Source: Dactylonectria macrodidyma (lineage: Eukaryota; Ascomycota; Sordariomycetes; Hypocreales; Nectriaceae). Taken from it: a stretch of DNA of 64,000 nucleotides. The notes beneath the pieces were generated by a model that saw nothing but the letters and a program-made list of their open reading frames with translations, did not search any database and was not told the origin of the DNA. Made by a program: the position numbers and the translations under genes. The stretch spans positions 1,426,001 to 1,490,000 of the forward strand of contig JAGMUV010000017.1 in NCBI GenBank assembly GCA_020744425.1, in the 5' to 3' direction. The number at the start of each line of letters is the position of its first letter. Positions within the stretch are counted from its first letter, which is position 1. Shown in pieces: positions 46,924 to 58,712 of the stretch.

Positions 46924-47394
46924 GATGGAGTGTATGGAGTTCGGGGGTGGTATAGTTGTCTTGAAATTTTCTCCCAACCTAAAATCTGGGGTTATTTATC
47001 ATTGTCTACTCATCTCTTTCGTCCAAGATCTGCCCGCGGCTTTGGAAGTTGGAGTTGTGGAGTTACACACCCCGCAACTTGCAAGCGGGGATTGCGGCAT
47101 TTGTCCGCGGCACTTGGTCATAACTATAGATAAATGGGGTAAATGCGTCGTATACTGTGCGTGAAGTAGTTTCAGTCAACCCGTCAAAGTCTTTGTTGGC
47201 TTTGATTGGTGGTGTTTGACTAGTGGTGGTTCAACTTTGGCTTGTCACGATCATGCATTAAGAATGAGCCTCCGTATACATGTAGTACGGATGAACCTGA
47301 GACCTATTTACGTCTTGGGTCTGATGCGAAGTTAGATTAGCCTGCATATTTTACCTAACTTAAGAGAGATCCAAATATGGCACGTGAAAGTTAA
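46924..47394. other. Intergenic
   Basis: 471 bp upstream of the DUF3237 gene and downstream of a Zn2Cys6 gene. No gene or repeat is visible. Confidence 0.4.
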
Positions 47395-49713
47395 TTACAG
47401 GATCAACGAGCCTTCGAGCTCGGCAAAGAATCCATATGCCTTCCAGCCAATTAGCGAGAGCCGGTCAGAGCCGCAGGCCAACCGATACTTACCGAGGAAT
47501 CCAAGTCTAACCAATCGGTAGCTTGCCATTGGCTTAGAGGGTTCAGCATGGATTGAAACTGTACCTCGCCGTGATCATCAAACATCGACCCGAGATCCTC
47601 CGCCATTGAGTCAAGAACCCGCTGATCGTCGTCATCAGCCATCACAGAGCCCTGCTGGGAATTCGATACCATGTTTTGGCGCGTGAGGATTGGCGCAGAG
47701 CTGTGTTTTGCCTCAATCCTCAACTCTTCAATGATGATGCTGTATCTTCGACTTGCGGACTCGGAAGAAATTGCCTTGGCAAGATAGCTTTGACATCTCT
47801 CGGCTAACGTAAACAAAGAAGGATCGTCAATCTCCGTCATGCCATTTGCCTTTTGCTTAATCTCCCATACGTAAACAATAGCTAGAGCGCAGAATGTTAC
47901 GTATGGGGTCCACCAAAGAGCGTAGAAGAGCACGGTTCCGTCTGAAAACATGCGATCGACCGTTTCAAGTGCAATTTTAGCGGCACTTAGACATTCACTT
48001 ACGCATTCGTGCGCCGCTGTTTCGTCAGACTCTCCAGAATGATCCAAGAGAAATGGTCTGTTGGCGTGCATGATTGCGTGACAATACGCCAACTTCAAAG
48101 CCGTGGCCTGGCGACCGAAACTTGGAATCAGGCTTGAGGGGCGGACGGTGCCAAGGTACGGTGGCAGTTCTTCTCGCCACTGGTGCAGTTGGCGAGTAAA
48201 TCGCTGAGCTGCAGCTAGTCGTTCATTGCTGGTCATGGGCTTCAAGGAGTAGACTTCTCGAGAGACGTTCTCGATGATACGAGCCACCCTAATTTGTGTT
48301 AGAAGGATTCCTGAAACAAGTATCTCATATATACCTAGCATGGAAGATCAAGGAGTCGATGTGACAGTCCATCCTAGGCTCAGATAAGGATGGTCCCTGG
48401 GGTGTCATGTCTTCATCATTGACCCTATCCGGGTAATCTTGGTCAACATCGTCGTCATGATAGAACCTGGGTCTACCAAACACCACGGCAAGGTACTTGT
48501 CCATAGTATAAACAACCCAGAATGTCCTCTTGCAACACTCGGACACTATATAGTCCATGGTTGGGCTTCGACTCCCTCCAACCCGATGCCTCGCTGCCTT
48601 GCGGTGCAGGCCAAGTGCCGAAACGATGGGGACGGTATTACCAAACACATACCACGCTTGATTCATGCGCGACGTCTGTAGGAGATACAACACCTGCAAG
48701 ACTCTGGCTTGGGCAGATTCTACTTTGGGTAGACCAGTCTCGTTGGATGTGAGGCTGATAGAAGTTGTGAAGTATTGCTCGCTCTGTCGAAGAGCAAAAG
48801 ATTCCTCTGTATCGACGGGCATCGGGGCGGAGATCTTGTGTTGTCTAAGACTGGCAATGGCCAGAATGCCGATCACTATTGCCGCCTTGGCATGACTGAG
48901 ATCGGTATTTAGAAGCAGCCCGTTTTGAGCATTGTGGAGTACTGTCCCCAGCCAGGAGAAACAGTTTTGCTGATTGAGGACACGGTATGTAACAACGCAG
49001 TTATCAAAATAGAACTTGAAGAGTTCCACTGACAAATCCTGATCCAGGAATATCAACTCCTGGTCCTGTGGAGTCATGAATGGCTTATCTCCTGCAGACA
49101 TGAGCGGCTGCGAGTTTTCGGAGCCGGTCAGGACATTAGGTTCGGTGTCTCGTTTCTGTAGCGCCAACCTCTTCCAGGCCCGATGAATGAAAGTCAAATT
49201 CGAAGTAGGATCAACAATTTGACCTTCGATCTCAGCAGTTTCGAGCCCTGGATAGCCACGAGATGTAGCTCGCGATCTATCGCGGGATTCTTCTAAAGTG
49301 CTTGGGCCTAGCCGACCACTCCAAAGCCATTAGCGGCGTGTCTTACCTAGTTGGACCTGAATTACTCACGATTCAGTCGGACAAGGTGACTTGGACTTGG
49401 TAGGATTTTCGGCAGCTGGGGGAGTCGGAGGGCGGCCACGTCGATATTGTGCAACGTACTGGCAACTCAGGCCCTTCTTGATGCACAGAGAGCACGGAAT
49501 CGTCCCCGTGCACTTGAGCTTCTTGAGCTTGCAGTAATCGCAAGCACGACTGACCTTGACCGTCTTTCGACGGTTAGAATCTGGGACTGCATTAGGAGAC
49601 GACTCGGATGGCCGTTTTGACCGGCTTCTAGACGCTGCTGTGCCTGATGAGGATGCATCCGACATGGGCGTGGACGCTTGGATCGATGCATGCTGTCTCG
49701 CTGGACTCGTCAT
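47395..49713 (-). CDS. Zn2Cys6 transcription factor
   Basis: Four exons read downward: 49713-49370, 49318-48335, 48288-47493 and 47439-47395, giving 722 aa; the last exon codes only 14 residues (ends EGSLIL). The zinc cluster is RACDYCKLKKLKC, then CSLCIKKGLSC. The fungal regulatory domain has FKFYFDNCVVTYRVLNQQNC, YVFGNTVPIVSALGLHRKAA and CCKRTFWVVYTMDKYLAVVF. The predicted first acceptor (49319) is the only nearby AG that keeps frame. Its neighbours are a DapA-family aldolase and an anion:cation-symporter-type permease, so it is a candidate pathway-specific regulator of that pair. Confidence 0.87.
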
Positions 49714-50211
49714 GATGAATTATTTTCCGAGACTCGGAAGAAAGGCCTGTGGAACCTGGGGTTTGCAAAAGCTGAATCTCGGAAATGCTGGCGACGTCTC
49801 GGATTTATACCACGCTCACAAACATAACTGTGGGGAATGAGGGGAAGCTAATTCAGGGTGGCGTTACGTCTGCAGGGTAAGTAGAACTTATGACGTTCGA
49901 GTCAGGTCAACAATGTGGCTACTGAGGGTAAATGGGGCTCGAATTGTCGTCATGCGGTGCTATCCATGGACTAATTATTCGTACGAGGTTCTGGTGTTGT
50001 AGCTCAATGAATGGTTTTACTGGATAGCCGCGATATTGGGAGTCTCGAGGATCAGTTAGGCTGGTTCTGGCATGACACGTTTTTCAAGCAAGTTCAGACT
50101 TGGTCTATTTTACTAATTCGGAGATTTATGTACACAGTTGTTCCTAAGGCACACTACCATGGTTTAATTGCCGTGCCACTGTTATCACAATGGCCTCAAT
50201 CATCAAGGGAG
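49714..50211. other. Intergenic
   Basis: 498 bp between the Zn2Cys6 start and the aldolase 3' end, both on the minus strand. It is the likely promoter of the regulator. No other feature is visible. Confidence 0.4.
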
Positions 50212-51141
50212 CTACTGAGCAACCTTGCTCAAAGACGCTGAGGAGATGGCAGCGTGGATTTCCTGCTCAGCGCCATCAGGAAGCGGCAAAAGAGGAGATC
50301 GCACAGTAGCGTGCGACAAGATACCCCTGGCAACTAGCGCGTGCTTCAGAGCAACAGTGCCTTCCATGTGAGACCCGCGATGATAGACAGCCTTCGTCAC
50401 GGGGAGAAGCTGGTCATGGATCTCTCTGGCCTTCTTATAGTCCTTCGCCTTTCCGGCCTCGATGAGCTGAATCAGTGGCTCCGGAGCAATGTTACCGTAG
50501 CCAACAAGCATACCATCCACATCAAAAGCGGTATGGAGGAGATACTCATCATGGCAGGTAAGAACAGGAATGTTGGGTCGCTCTCTTCGGAAGACGGGGA
50601 TCTCCGTATCCCATCGTCGCATGTTGCGAACGCCGTTCTTCATGGCAATGACGCCAGGCAGGGCAGCAATGTCCAAAAGCGTCTGCAGATTGTAATTCGC
50701 CTTGGTGTTATCCGGATACTGGAAGAGGATCAGAGGCAGCTTTGACACCTCGTACACAACCTTGTACCGGTCCTGGGGAGCACCAGGTTGGTATCCGAAT
50801 CGCAGCCAGCCGTGAGAAGGATACAGCAGACCGGCCTGAGCACCATTCTCTTTGGCGCGCTTGGCCTCGAGAGCGGCAACCTCAGTACCTTCTCCAGTGA
50901 TGCCGGCAATGATGGGGATTTTGTTGTTGACAGACTTGACAAAGGCCTTGATGACGTCGGCTTGTTCGTCAGGGGTCAGGAAAGTACCTTCGCCGGCATG
51001 GCCGAGAACGACGAGACCCTTGACGCCGTCAATGCTGCCGAGCCAAGAGCCAAGTCGCTGGATGGCCTCAAAGTCCACCCGCCCGTCTTCCGTGAAGGGT
51101 GTCACAGGCGCAGGGACAAGACCTTTGAGATCAAAAGACAT
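50212..51141 (-). CDS. DapA-family (dihydrodipicolinate synthase/NAL-type) aldolase
   Basis: Single exon of 309 aa, the normal length of this TIM-barrel family. Motifs are APVTPFTEDGRVDFEA at the start, GHAGEGTFLTPDEQ (the G-x-x-G-E substrate loop), LFQYPDN with the catalytic Tyr, and VIAMKNGVRN with the Schiff-base Lys. Fungal members usually cleave or form 2-keto acids such as sugar-acid or hydroxyproline breakdown products; lysine synthesis by this route is not used in fungi. It is divergent from an anion:cation-symporter-type permease and next to a Zn2Cys6 gene, which suggests a catabolic pathway for an organic acid. The substrate is not known. Confidence 0.88.
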   Translation of the reverse strand: MSFDLKGLVPAPVTPFTEDGRVDFEAIQRLGSWLGSIDGVKGLVVLGHAGEGTFLTPDEQADVIKAFVKSVNNKIPIIAGITGEGTEVAALEAKRAKENGAQAGLLYPSHGWLRFGYQPGAPQDRYKVVYEVSKLPLILFQYPDNTKANYNLQTLLDIAALPGVIAMKNGVRNMRRWDTEIPVFRRERPNIPVLTCHDEYLLHTAFDVDGMLVGYGNIAPEPLIQLIEAGKAKDYKKAREIHDQLLPVTKAVYHRGSHMEGTVALKHALVARGILSHATVRSPLLPLPDGAEQEIHAAISSASLSKVAQ

Positions 51142-51907
51142 TTTGTTTAGTCGATGATTTGAGTTGAAAGAGGAATTGGTGTCTTTAAAATAGAATTGGG
51201 TCGTGATTTTTTAAGAGATGGAAAAGCTGATGAGTGATGAGTTGCATCTCTTGTGCTGTTCCCATGTCCCCTTTATAAGCGATGAAGATGATGGCGTCGC
51301 GGCTCGTGCGAGGCATCATGCCGAGCACAACCTCGCCAAGTTAATCCCACCTCGGAGACACTCGGATATCTCAATCATGCCTGACGATAAAAACAAAGTC
51401 CGGAACCCTTTTACGCCTATGGTTGGGAGCCATCATCGAAGTCACCGCAAATCCGAGCACAGGCTCCGGAAATGCGTCTCGGATTCCCGGATTCGTGACC
51501 CACGCCTCCGAACTAAACGTAATGACCGCGCCACCAGCGCGTTCAGTCTAAGTCGAATTCTCTGATGATTTTGTCTAAACGAGAAACCTCTAGCTTGCCT
51601 GGGAATAGCTCCGGATTCTCTACATGATCACTTCATTCGCCAAACTTTTCCGAGTCACGGCCTTCTTCCGCTTCTCCAGAGTTGAGGGACAGGGCTTTCT
51701 CCGCATTTCCCCAGAAACCTGGGGAACAACAGGTGGCTTCAGACTGTTGAGATTGGAAAGTGGCTTCATGGTTCCTTGCAAGAAAGGCACCCTAAAAAGC
51801 AGTGGTCACGACTGTGTGGTATAAGTATCCGGGTTCTCCGCACCCTCCAGTGGACTGAAGTTCTCATCCCACACTCTCAATCTCGAACTAGACGCAGAGA
51901 CTTCATT
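51142..51907. promoter_or_regulatory. Shared promoter of the aldolase and MFS genes
   Basis: A 766-bp divergent gap with three TCCGGA palindromes at 51399-51404, 51465-51470 and 51610-51615 and a related CCCGGATTC near 51487. CCG/CGG triplets suit a Zn2Cys6 protein; the regulator at 47395-49713 is the obvious candidate. Confidence 0.45.
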
Positions 51908-53717
51908 ATGACACACAACAAGGGTTCGATGGAGGTCGGTGACCTGGAGGCCATCGCGCATGAGAAGACCGGAGTCATCCATGATGAGCATCAACGAGGC
52001 GGCCTGTCCCACGAGGACTGGGAGTTTCTCAACACGTTCCCTGATGAGCACAAGAAGAAGATCATCCGCAAAGTTGATGCAAGCTCACCACTTCTGCATT
52101 CCTAACCACTCGCTAACTGTTCCTAGTTGCGGTTGGTTCCTATGCTGGTCCTCTTGTACCTCATTGCGTACCTGGACAAAACGAACATCGGTATGGCCTA
52201 TTATTCAATGCCGGATGTTAATGGGAAAGCTGACTTGACTTTAGGAAACGCGAAGATTGAGGGTCTCACTGTTGACCTGGGCCTCAAGGGAATCCAATAC
52301 AATGTTGTCGTCGCCATTTTCTTCATTCCGTTTGTGCTTTTTGGTAATAAAGCCTTAACCTCCAAGCAATATTGTGTTGCTAACCTTATCGGCAGAGGTC
52401 CCGTCCAACATGATCCTCCATAGGTTCAAGAGGCCGTCTTGGTACATGGGTGGCATTGTCTTTGCCTGGGGCACCGTCATGACCCTGACCGGAATTGTGC
52501 AAAACTACGCAGGACTGCTGGTCATTAGATTTCTCCTGGGTGTCTTTGAGCAAGTGACTTCGTGATTCTAGCCTCTGCAAACTTTGCTAACTTGTTGTAG
52601 AGCGGGTTTCCTTCCCGGTGCGATCCTCATCATCTCCAACTGGTACCTCCCGAACGAGACTCAAGTCCGAATCGCAATTCTGTACACATCGGCCGCCACA
52701 GGCGGTGCATTCTCCGGACTCCTCGCTTTTGCCATTGCCAAGATGGATGGCGTGGCTGGGCTCGAGGGCTGGCGCTGGATTTTCATCCTAGAAGGCATCT
52801 TCACCGTTGTTGTCGGCATCATGTGCATCTTCATGCTCTGCGATACTCCAGCGCTCTCTGGGAGATGGCTCAGCGCCGAAGAAATTCGATATCTTGAGCT
52901 CCGACAGCTTAGCCGTCGCGTCACCTCCCCTAGCGACTACAAGGACAGCGACAGCCACTTTCCCCTCGCAATCTTCAAGGACATCCTTTTCGACTACAAG
53001 ATCTATCTCCTCACCTTTGCCAACTGGTCGAATGCTGTTCCAAACTACGCCATGAAGTTCACCATGCCCAGCATCCTCACGGGTATGGGATATACCTCCT
53101 CCAAGGCGCAATTGATGACAATCCCTCCCTATGCAGTTGGCGCTATGTCTGCCTATGGGTTCGCAATCTTCGCAGACAAGTACTCTTGGCGTTATCCCTT
53201 CATCATCGGGCCACAATGCTGTCTGGTCACTTCATTCATCATTCTCTTCGTCAAGTCTGGCAATATTGAACAAAATATTGGCGTGTGCTATTTCGCCGTC
53301 TGTCTGGCATGCTTTGGGTAAGCCTTTCACTCGGAAACTGAAAACTACATGAATCTAACTTCCTGCAGCATGTATCCTATTCTTCCGGGTGTCAACGCCT
53401 GGAACGTCGCCAACACGCCCGACCCTGCCAAGAGATCCATCAACATTGGGCTTTTGGTGTGCATTGGTAACATTGGCGGCCTGATTGGATCGTACATTTA
53501 CCTTGATAGCGAAGCGCCTCGCTATCCCACCGGATACGGCACGTCTCTTGCCTTTGGCTTAGCTGGCATTTTTGCGGCGACACTTCTCGAGTTTCTACTC
53601 AAGAGGGATAATGCTGAGAAGGCCAAATTGACAGAGATGGATATTCGAGAGAGGTACACAGAGGAAGAGTTGCAGCGTCTGGGTGAAAAGAGCCCTTTGT
53701 TCAAGTATGCGCTGTAA
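51908..53717 (+). CDS. MFS anion:cation symporter (allantoate permease type)
   Basis: Six exons: 51908-52072, 52127-52190, 52245-52343, 52396-52549, 52601-53317 and 53369-53717, giving 515 aa. The fourth intron (52550-52600) is GC-AG, with donor GCAAGT, which is the only way to keep GVFEAGFLPGAILIISNWY in frame. Family blocks are VPMLVLLYLIAYLDKTNIGN, the GVFE-AGFLPGA block, EGIFTVVVGIMC and PGVNAWNVANTPDPAKRS. DAL5/TNA1-type permeases import organic anions such as allantoate, nicotinate or sugar acids through the plasma membrane. Divergent from a DapA-family aldolase, it is plausibly the uptake step for that enzyme's pathway. Confidence 0.88.
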
Positions 53718-54135
53718 CTTGAACTCTGGACTTATGACAACGGGCGCAGTACAAATGCAACCAACTGTTTAATCTCAAGTTCAGCATATTCAATATCAAT
53801 TCTGAACTACTTACTCAAGGACCTGGTTTCCTTACGCCATTTGATCTTTGCTCACTACCTCCATATCGCCTCGTGCGTTTATCTGAATAGTTCATTCTTC
53901 TATGTTAACCATACAAACGGATTTTCACAGGTTGATGCCCGAATTCCGACACTGTTGACAACACCAGTATATTTATATAGAACCGGGGTTCTTGACACCC
54001 GCCCTAGTACCAAACCTATCAAAAACAAACGCCGTGAACCCATAAATAGTACCCTCTTGTTAAATTTGCATAATTCATACCAATATTCCATGTCATCATT
54101 CCTCGTACACTTTGCATCACTGTTGGGCTACTCAT
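53718..54135. other. Intergenic, convergent 3' ends
   Basis: 418 bp between the permease and the cysteine-rich secreted protein gene. No gene or repeat is visible. Confidence 0.4.
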
Positions 54136-54972
54136 CTAGCAACTATCCTTGCCGACGATGACGTTCCAGTCCTGATTATGGAATCGTTGACCTATTTCCC
54201 ATCATTAAGCCCAATTCATGAATTGGCATGGCTTGCAGAATTTACCTTGAACCCTCGGCTCCCAGTCGTACCAGCCACATTTGTCGATGATCTTTTCGGC
54301 GCTGTAGGCTATGTACCTGCATGGAACATTGATCTTCTTCTTGGTGTCATTGCAAAGCCAAATCGCAGAATTCCACGAGCAGGTGAAACGCTGGCACTTT
54401 TTAGGCCCGGCCTCGACTACGCAGTTGGCACCAAACCAGTTGTCTTTGATGTAGTCGATTCCGTCACGAATGGCAAGGGTTGCGGCGGAGCCGCGTCCAC
54501 CCCATCTGCAATTTGTTTCGCCCTACATTCACAAAGGTCAGTACGGAAAGAGATATTGAGTTTCAGGCCCCTACCTCTTTTGCTCGCTTGTCAAAATTAT
54601 TGGACGCATGGAAGTCATCAATATCCATCTCATCGGGGCGTTCATCTTTTTTGACCTGCTCGGGTTCTTCCAATTCGCGACTATATAAACCGCCCTCAAC
54701 GACACTGGTCTCGGAGAAGACATCCTAGGGTCTATCAGCATGACTCTGCTCCATATTAGTCGAGAAATATAATGAGTCACCTTGATTGGTCCCGGTATTA
54801 CCACCTTTTCAACAGTCTTGGCAGACCTGATTGCTGGTGGAAGTAGCTGTCAACTTGTTAATCAATCACCTTTCAGAGATACGCTTTTCTAGCATTCAGC
54901 TAGGCAAGTCTAACGCACCGAGGCGGATGCTAATGCGGCGTAAAACACTGTAAGGATGGCGCTGGCTTTCAT
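54136..54972 (-). CDS. Secreted cysteine-rich protein with possible pro-region
   Basis: Five exons read downward: 54972-54919, 54846-54781, 54724-54575, 54522-54246 and 54191-54136, giving 200 aa. All four introns (52-72 bp) keep frame, and no single open frame reveals this gene. Residues 1-18 are a signal peptide (MKASAILTVFYAALASAS). An acidic pro-like region follows, ending FDKRAKE; the Lys-Arg is a Kex2-type site. The mature part would hold eight cysteines (GETNC, GANC, PKKC, RFTC, WLC, VPC, DKC and the C-terminal GKDSC). Blocks such as RDGIDYIKDNW and DWNVIVGKDSC resemble a family of small secreted fungal proteins seen next to effectors. Role unknown; an extracellular or host-interaction function is inference. 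Confidence 0.72.
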
Positions 54973-57174
54973 GATGTCTGTGGAGGGTTGGGGTGGTGAT
55001 AGAGGCAGGCGATTTCTAGTATGAACGTTGCAGGTCTTGACTGTGATGATGGACCTGGAATGCGGAAGGATCCGTCACTACTTATATTACATTTCTCCTC
55101 ATCACCAACATAGATACTCAACTCTTTGTCCTACTGCCTTTGCCATCTGCACGCGTGACCACGTTCATTGCGCCCTTGCCTGCTCCACAGACACATTCCT
55201 ACCGCTTCGTAGCCCGATCAGCCTCGTATGGTCCGCTGCCAATGCCCAGCCGACTGCCAGCGAAGCAATTCATGACACCAACATTTGATGATGGCAAAGA
55301 AACTCTCGCCGTGTCCGAGAATAGTTTCTGCATCTTAGCATAGCCTCAGGAGTAGCTTGTTTCACCTTTTTTAGCACCAGTCTCCACCTTGACACGTTGG
55401 TGACTGGAGAAACGAGGTCGAGGTACGGGGAAAATTTTCTTTTTTCACTGATGATTTGGCTCAACGCTAGACCCTTGATCCCAGATCATAGTTTGTACAA
55501 CGCAGCATCAAATGGCATCGTGCATCGTAAGCATAAACATGCCTTTTTTGGGCCGCCAACACTACACTAGGTCCCACGACGGCTGGGGCCTAAATCAAGA
55601 CTTGCTAGTTGGCATATACCTTTTTTGAGATCATGAAGCCGTTGACTGTGCAGTTATGCTGGTTGCGTGTTGTCTCACTGATCAGGAAGCGAGCTTTGCA
55701 TGCCACCGAGACCCTGTCAAGACAGTGCAGGGATGATAACACTGAAATTCGATCATGGAACAAAATGTTCTTCTATCAGAACATCAACTCGGGCACTTCC
55801 TTTTTCAAAATGGAATTCCACACTCTTATTCTCGTGCGCATGGAGCCAATATGAGAGTGATGCTTGCGATAGTTGTGGTGATGATATTCTATCTTGGACA
55901 TCACATGGGCTTCTGCACAGTGGAGAGTTTTCCATTACCAACCCCGTTTTACGCACTCCTAATAGTAGGAATCAGCCTAAAATTCTAGTTGGTATTTTTA
56001 GCCGTCACTGACGCCATTCCTTGTTAGTTACAGATATAGGGCGACGCGATTCGTGACACACATGGCACTGACCAGAGTACACGGAAATGGTCGCGAGCAT
56101 GGTTCTACCAACGGTAATAGCGAGAACTCTATGAATAGGCCTACACTTAACAGAATGGACGAGATCAAGATTAATCTTTGAAAATGCCTCACGTCTTCGG
56201 CCGACAACAGTGCCCTTTTAGAATGCAAATGTTTGATTGACTTTCAAGTTCTGCGACGTACCAATTGATCACCAACTTCACTCTAGCTATCACTTCTTCC
56301 ACATCAAACGACAGAAACGCCAGATGGTTATCATACTTATGTGACCTGTGGTAGGGCTCCTTGATCGAAAGGGGAATCTATTTCTCGACTTGAGGTCTGC
56401 GTCCAGTGATTACTATGGCATCTATATAAGTTGTGTATTTTCTCAAGTTATTACTCTGGAGGCTACAACGACACAACCTTTATCTTATCAAGTAAACACC
56501 TTTCTTTCCATTTTAAGTTATTGCACCGTCATGATTGTAAACCATGTCGCTCAACTGCAGCTTGCAGGTTAAGTAACCCTGTCACTCTGCAATCCTGACA
56601 AGCCATTCCTGATACGTGACTTAGCGAGCTGTAGAATAATCTATGATCTGATTCTTTGACGCGTGGATTGAGTTTGGCAGCGAAAAGTTAGACAGGTCGA
56701 TTTGACAGGGTTTGTGGCGCAGTACAAAACTGTTGATGATTCAATACCTCCTTCCACCCCCAACGCGATTCAATCCTCCATGAATAGACCACGGTTATAT
56801 CCATTCCTCTTGGAACACGTCACAGAGCTGTTGATGGAGCCTTCATATTACTTACTTACACTACACCACATCTCTTACCATGGCAATTCGGAATTACTCC
56901 CACACCCAATCCTTCTTCTCCGCTACCGCAAGGTTGTCTATGCACCCATGTATGTGACCAGGGACCAATATCTGGATTAAGCAATCCGCCGATGCACCGC
57001 GAAACTTCCCTTGGCAACCGAGAAATTGAATCGAGCTTAGTTGCCCCATGCCATACCCCTCTTCTGGTGATGGTGACATCCGTTCTCCTCTCTTCGTTCA
57101 CTCTATGGACAGTCTCCCACATCTTTTCGCTATCCATCGGACATTGGCTGGCAGTGTCTTGAGGGAACGATATC
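54973..57174. other. Gene-poor 2.2-kb stretch
   Basis: Open frames here are short, overlap on both strands and show no domain or signal peptide. No transposon ends or repeats were recognised. Confidence 0.45.
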
Positions 57175-58712
57175 ATGGCAGCACCACAGGACCCAATCGA
57201 GCTGGTAAGTGAGGCTTCTTTGTGCATCAAAGCCAACCAAAGCGCCAGCGGGCTATTGACGGATCATGCCACATCCGGATCTAACGACCGACTTAGGACC
57301 CAAATGCCTCCGCCCCTGAAGGCGATGATGACTCTATCACCGATGCTCAAAGGTGAGTGAATATATCGAAGGAAAAATATACTTTCGCAAGTCTACCTCA
57401 GCTCACTAGGCAAACTGACAATCACCAGTCGACTCTCATCCACTGCCTCCATCACGTCGAGTCTTTTAGTATACCGCCATTTCCGTGGAAGATCGTACCA
57501 AACCACCACACTAGCGAGTACTGGTCGGCAATCTGAAAAACATCTCGGTGCTGTGTTATCAATAATTCTAACTCGTCCTAGGCTTCCAAATGGCGATAAG
57601 CATATCGAAGGCTTTGATGTCTCGTATGTATGACCCAGTTGTAGACGATGAGTTCCCATTGACCAGGTTGTTGGCAGTCATCAGTGGATCACCATGATGT
57701 TAGGCGATAGGCTATATCTCCCTCCTATTGGAGCCAATCCGCAGGTAAATCGTTACGGATGTCATATTTGGTTAATCGCAAACTGAATATGAGCAGCACA
57801 TTCTAGACATTGGTACCGGAACAGGGATCCGGGCCATGTTCGTGACTATATGATGAAATCTCCGAACACTCAGCATCTAACACCAGTATAGAGACATTGC
57901 AGATGAATTCCCCTCGGCTGAAGTCATCGGCACTGACATTTCGCCCACTCAGCCCAGGTGGGTGCCTCCTAACCTCGAATTTCAGATAGATGATGCACAG
58001 CAAGGCTGGACCTTCGAGCCTGAGTCCTTTGACTTCATTCATGTTCGCTATATGCAAGGCTCTATTGATGACTGGACCAAGTTGGACAAGCAGATGGACA
58101 AGTTTCTGAAGCCAGGCGGCTGGTTTCAGCATATTGAGCCCGAAATTGCTCTTCAAAGCGACAACTCCGAGATTGAAGTGGGAGATAATCAGTGAGTTCC
58201 AATTACTCTGTGCCTCATCTCAGCGTTCATCTGGACATCCGCAGACTGTCTTTCACTATCTTTAATGACTCTATCCGTAACTAATGACCGCTTAGCATAT
58301 TCACGCAATGAGCGCAGTTATTCAATGATGTTGGGGACAAGATCTGCCGCAGCTTCAAAGTTGATGACACCATCATGAAACAATGCTCGCAAGACAGGGT
58401 TCACTGACATCACACACAAAAAGTTCAAAGTGTCGTACGGCACCTGGCCCAAGGATAAGCAGCTCAGAGATTGGGGTCAATACACGGCATTTTACTTGGA
58501 CCCAAGCTTAGATGGCTTCGCCATTTATCCCATTGATCAAATTTTGGGATGGAGCCTCGAGGAGGTTGAAGTCCTGGTTGCTAAGATGCGCAGTGGTGTC
58601 CGCAACCCCAAGAACATGGTCTTTGGCAATGTGTGCGTAATCTGATATTGGACTTGGGGGATATTACTAATTTCGGCGGAACAGTCACGCTGTGTACGGG
58701 AGAAAACCATAG
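57175..58712 (+). pseudogene. LaeA-like SAM methyltransferase, decayed
   Basis: Pieces of a fungal TAM-domain methyltransferase lie in order on the plus strand. The start is MAAPQDPIEL at 57175. Next come SRLSSTASITSSLLVYR at about 57430, LGDRLYLPPIGANPQ near 57700, and the SAM-binding motif HILDIGTGTGIRA near 57800. Then DIADEFPSAEVIGTDISPTQ, FDFIHVRYMQGSIDDW, FLKPGGWFQHIEPE and GWSLEEVEVLVAKMR follow, and an ending VYGRKP at 58712. Lesions include loss of the tyrosine-rich block after exon 2, an in-frame TGA near 58310 where Trp is expected, and a frameshift near 58390. Intact relatives regulate or tailor secondary metabolism. No metabolite cluster is seen nearby. Confidence 0.78.

Noticed and set aside
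55028..57000. Several 60-100 aa open frames in the 55-57 kb tract
   Set aside because: They are short, overlap on both strands and lack recognisable features; I could not build a spliced gene from them.
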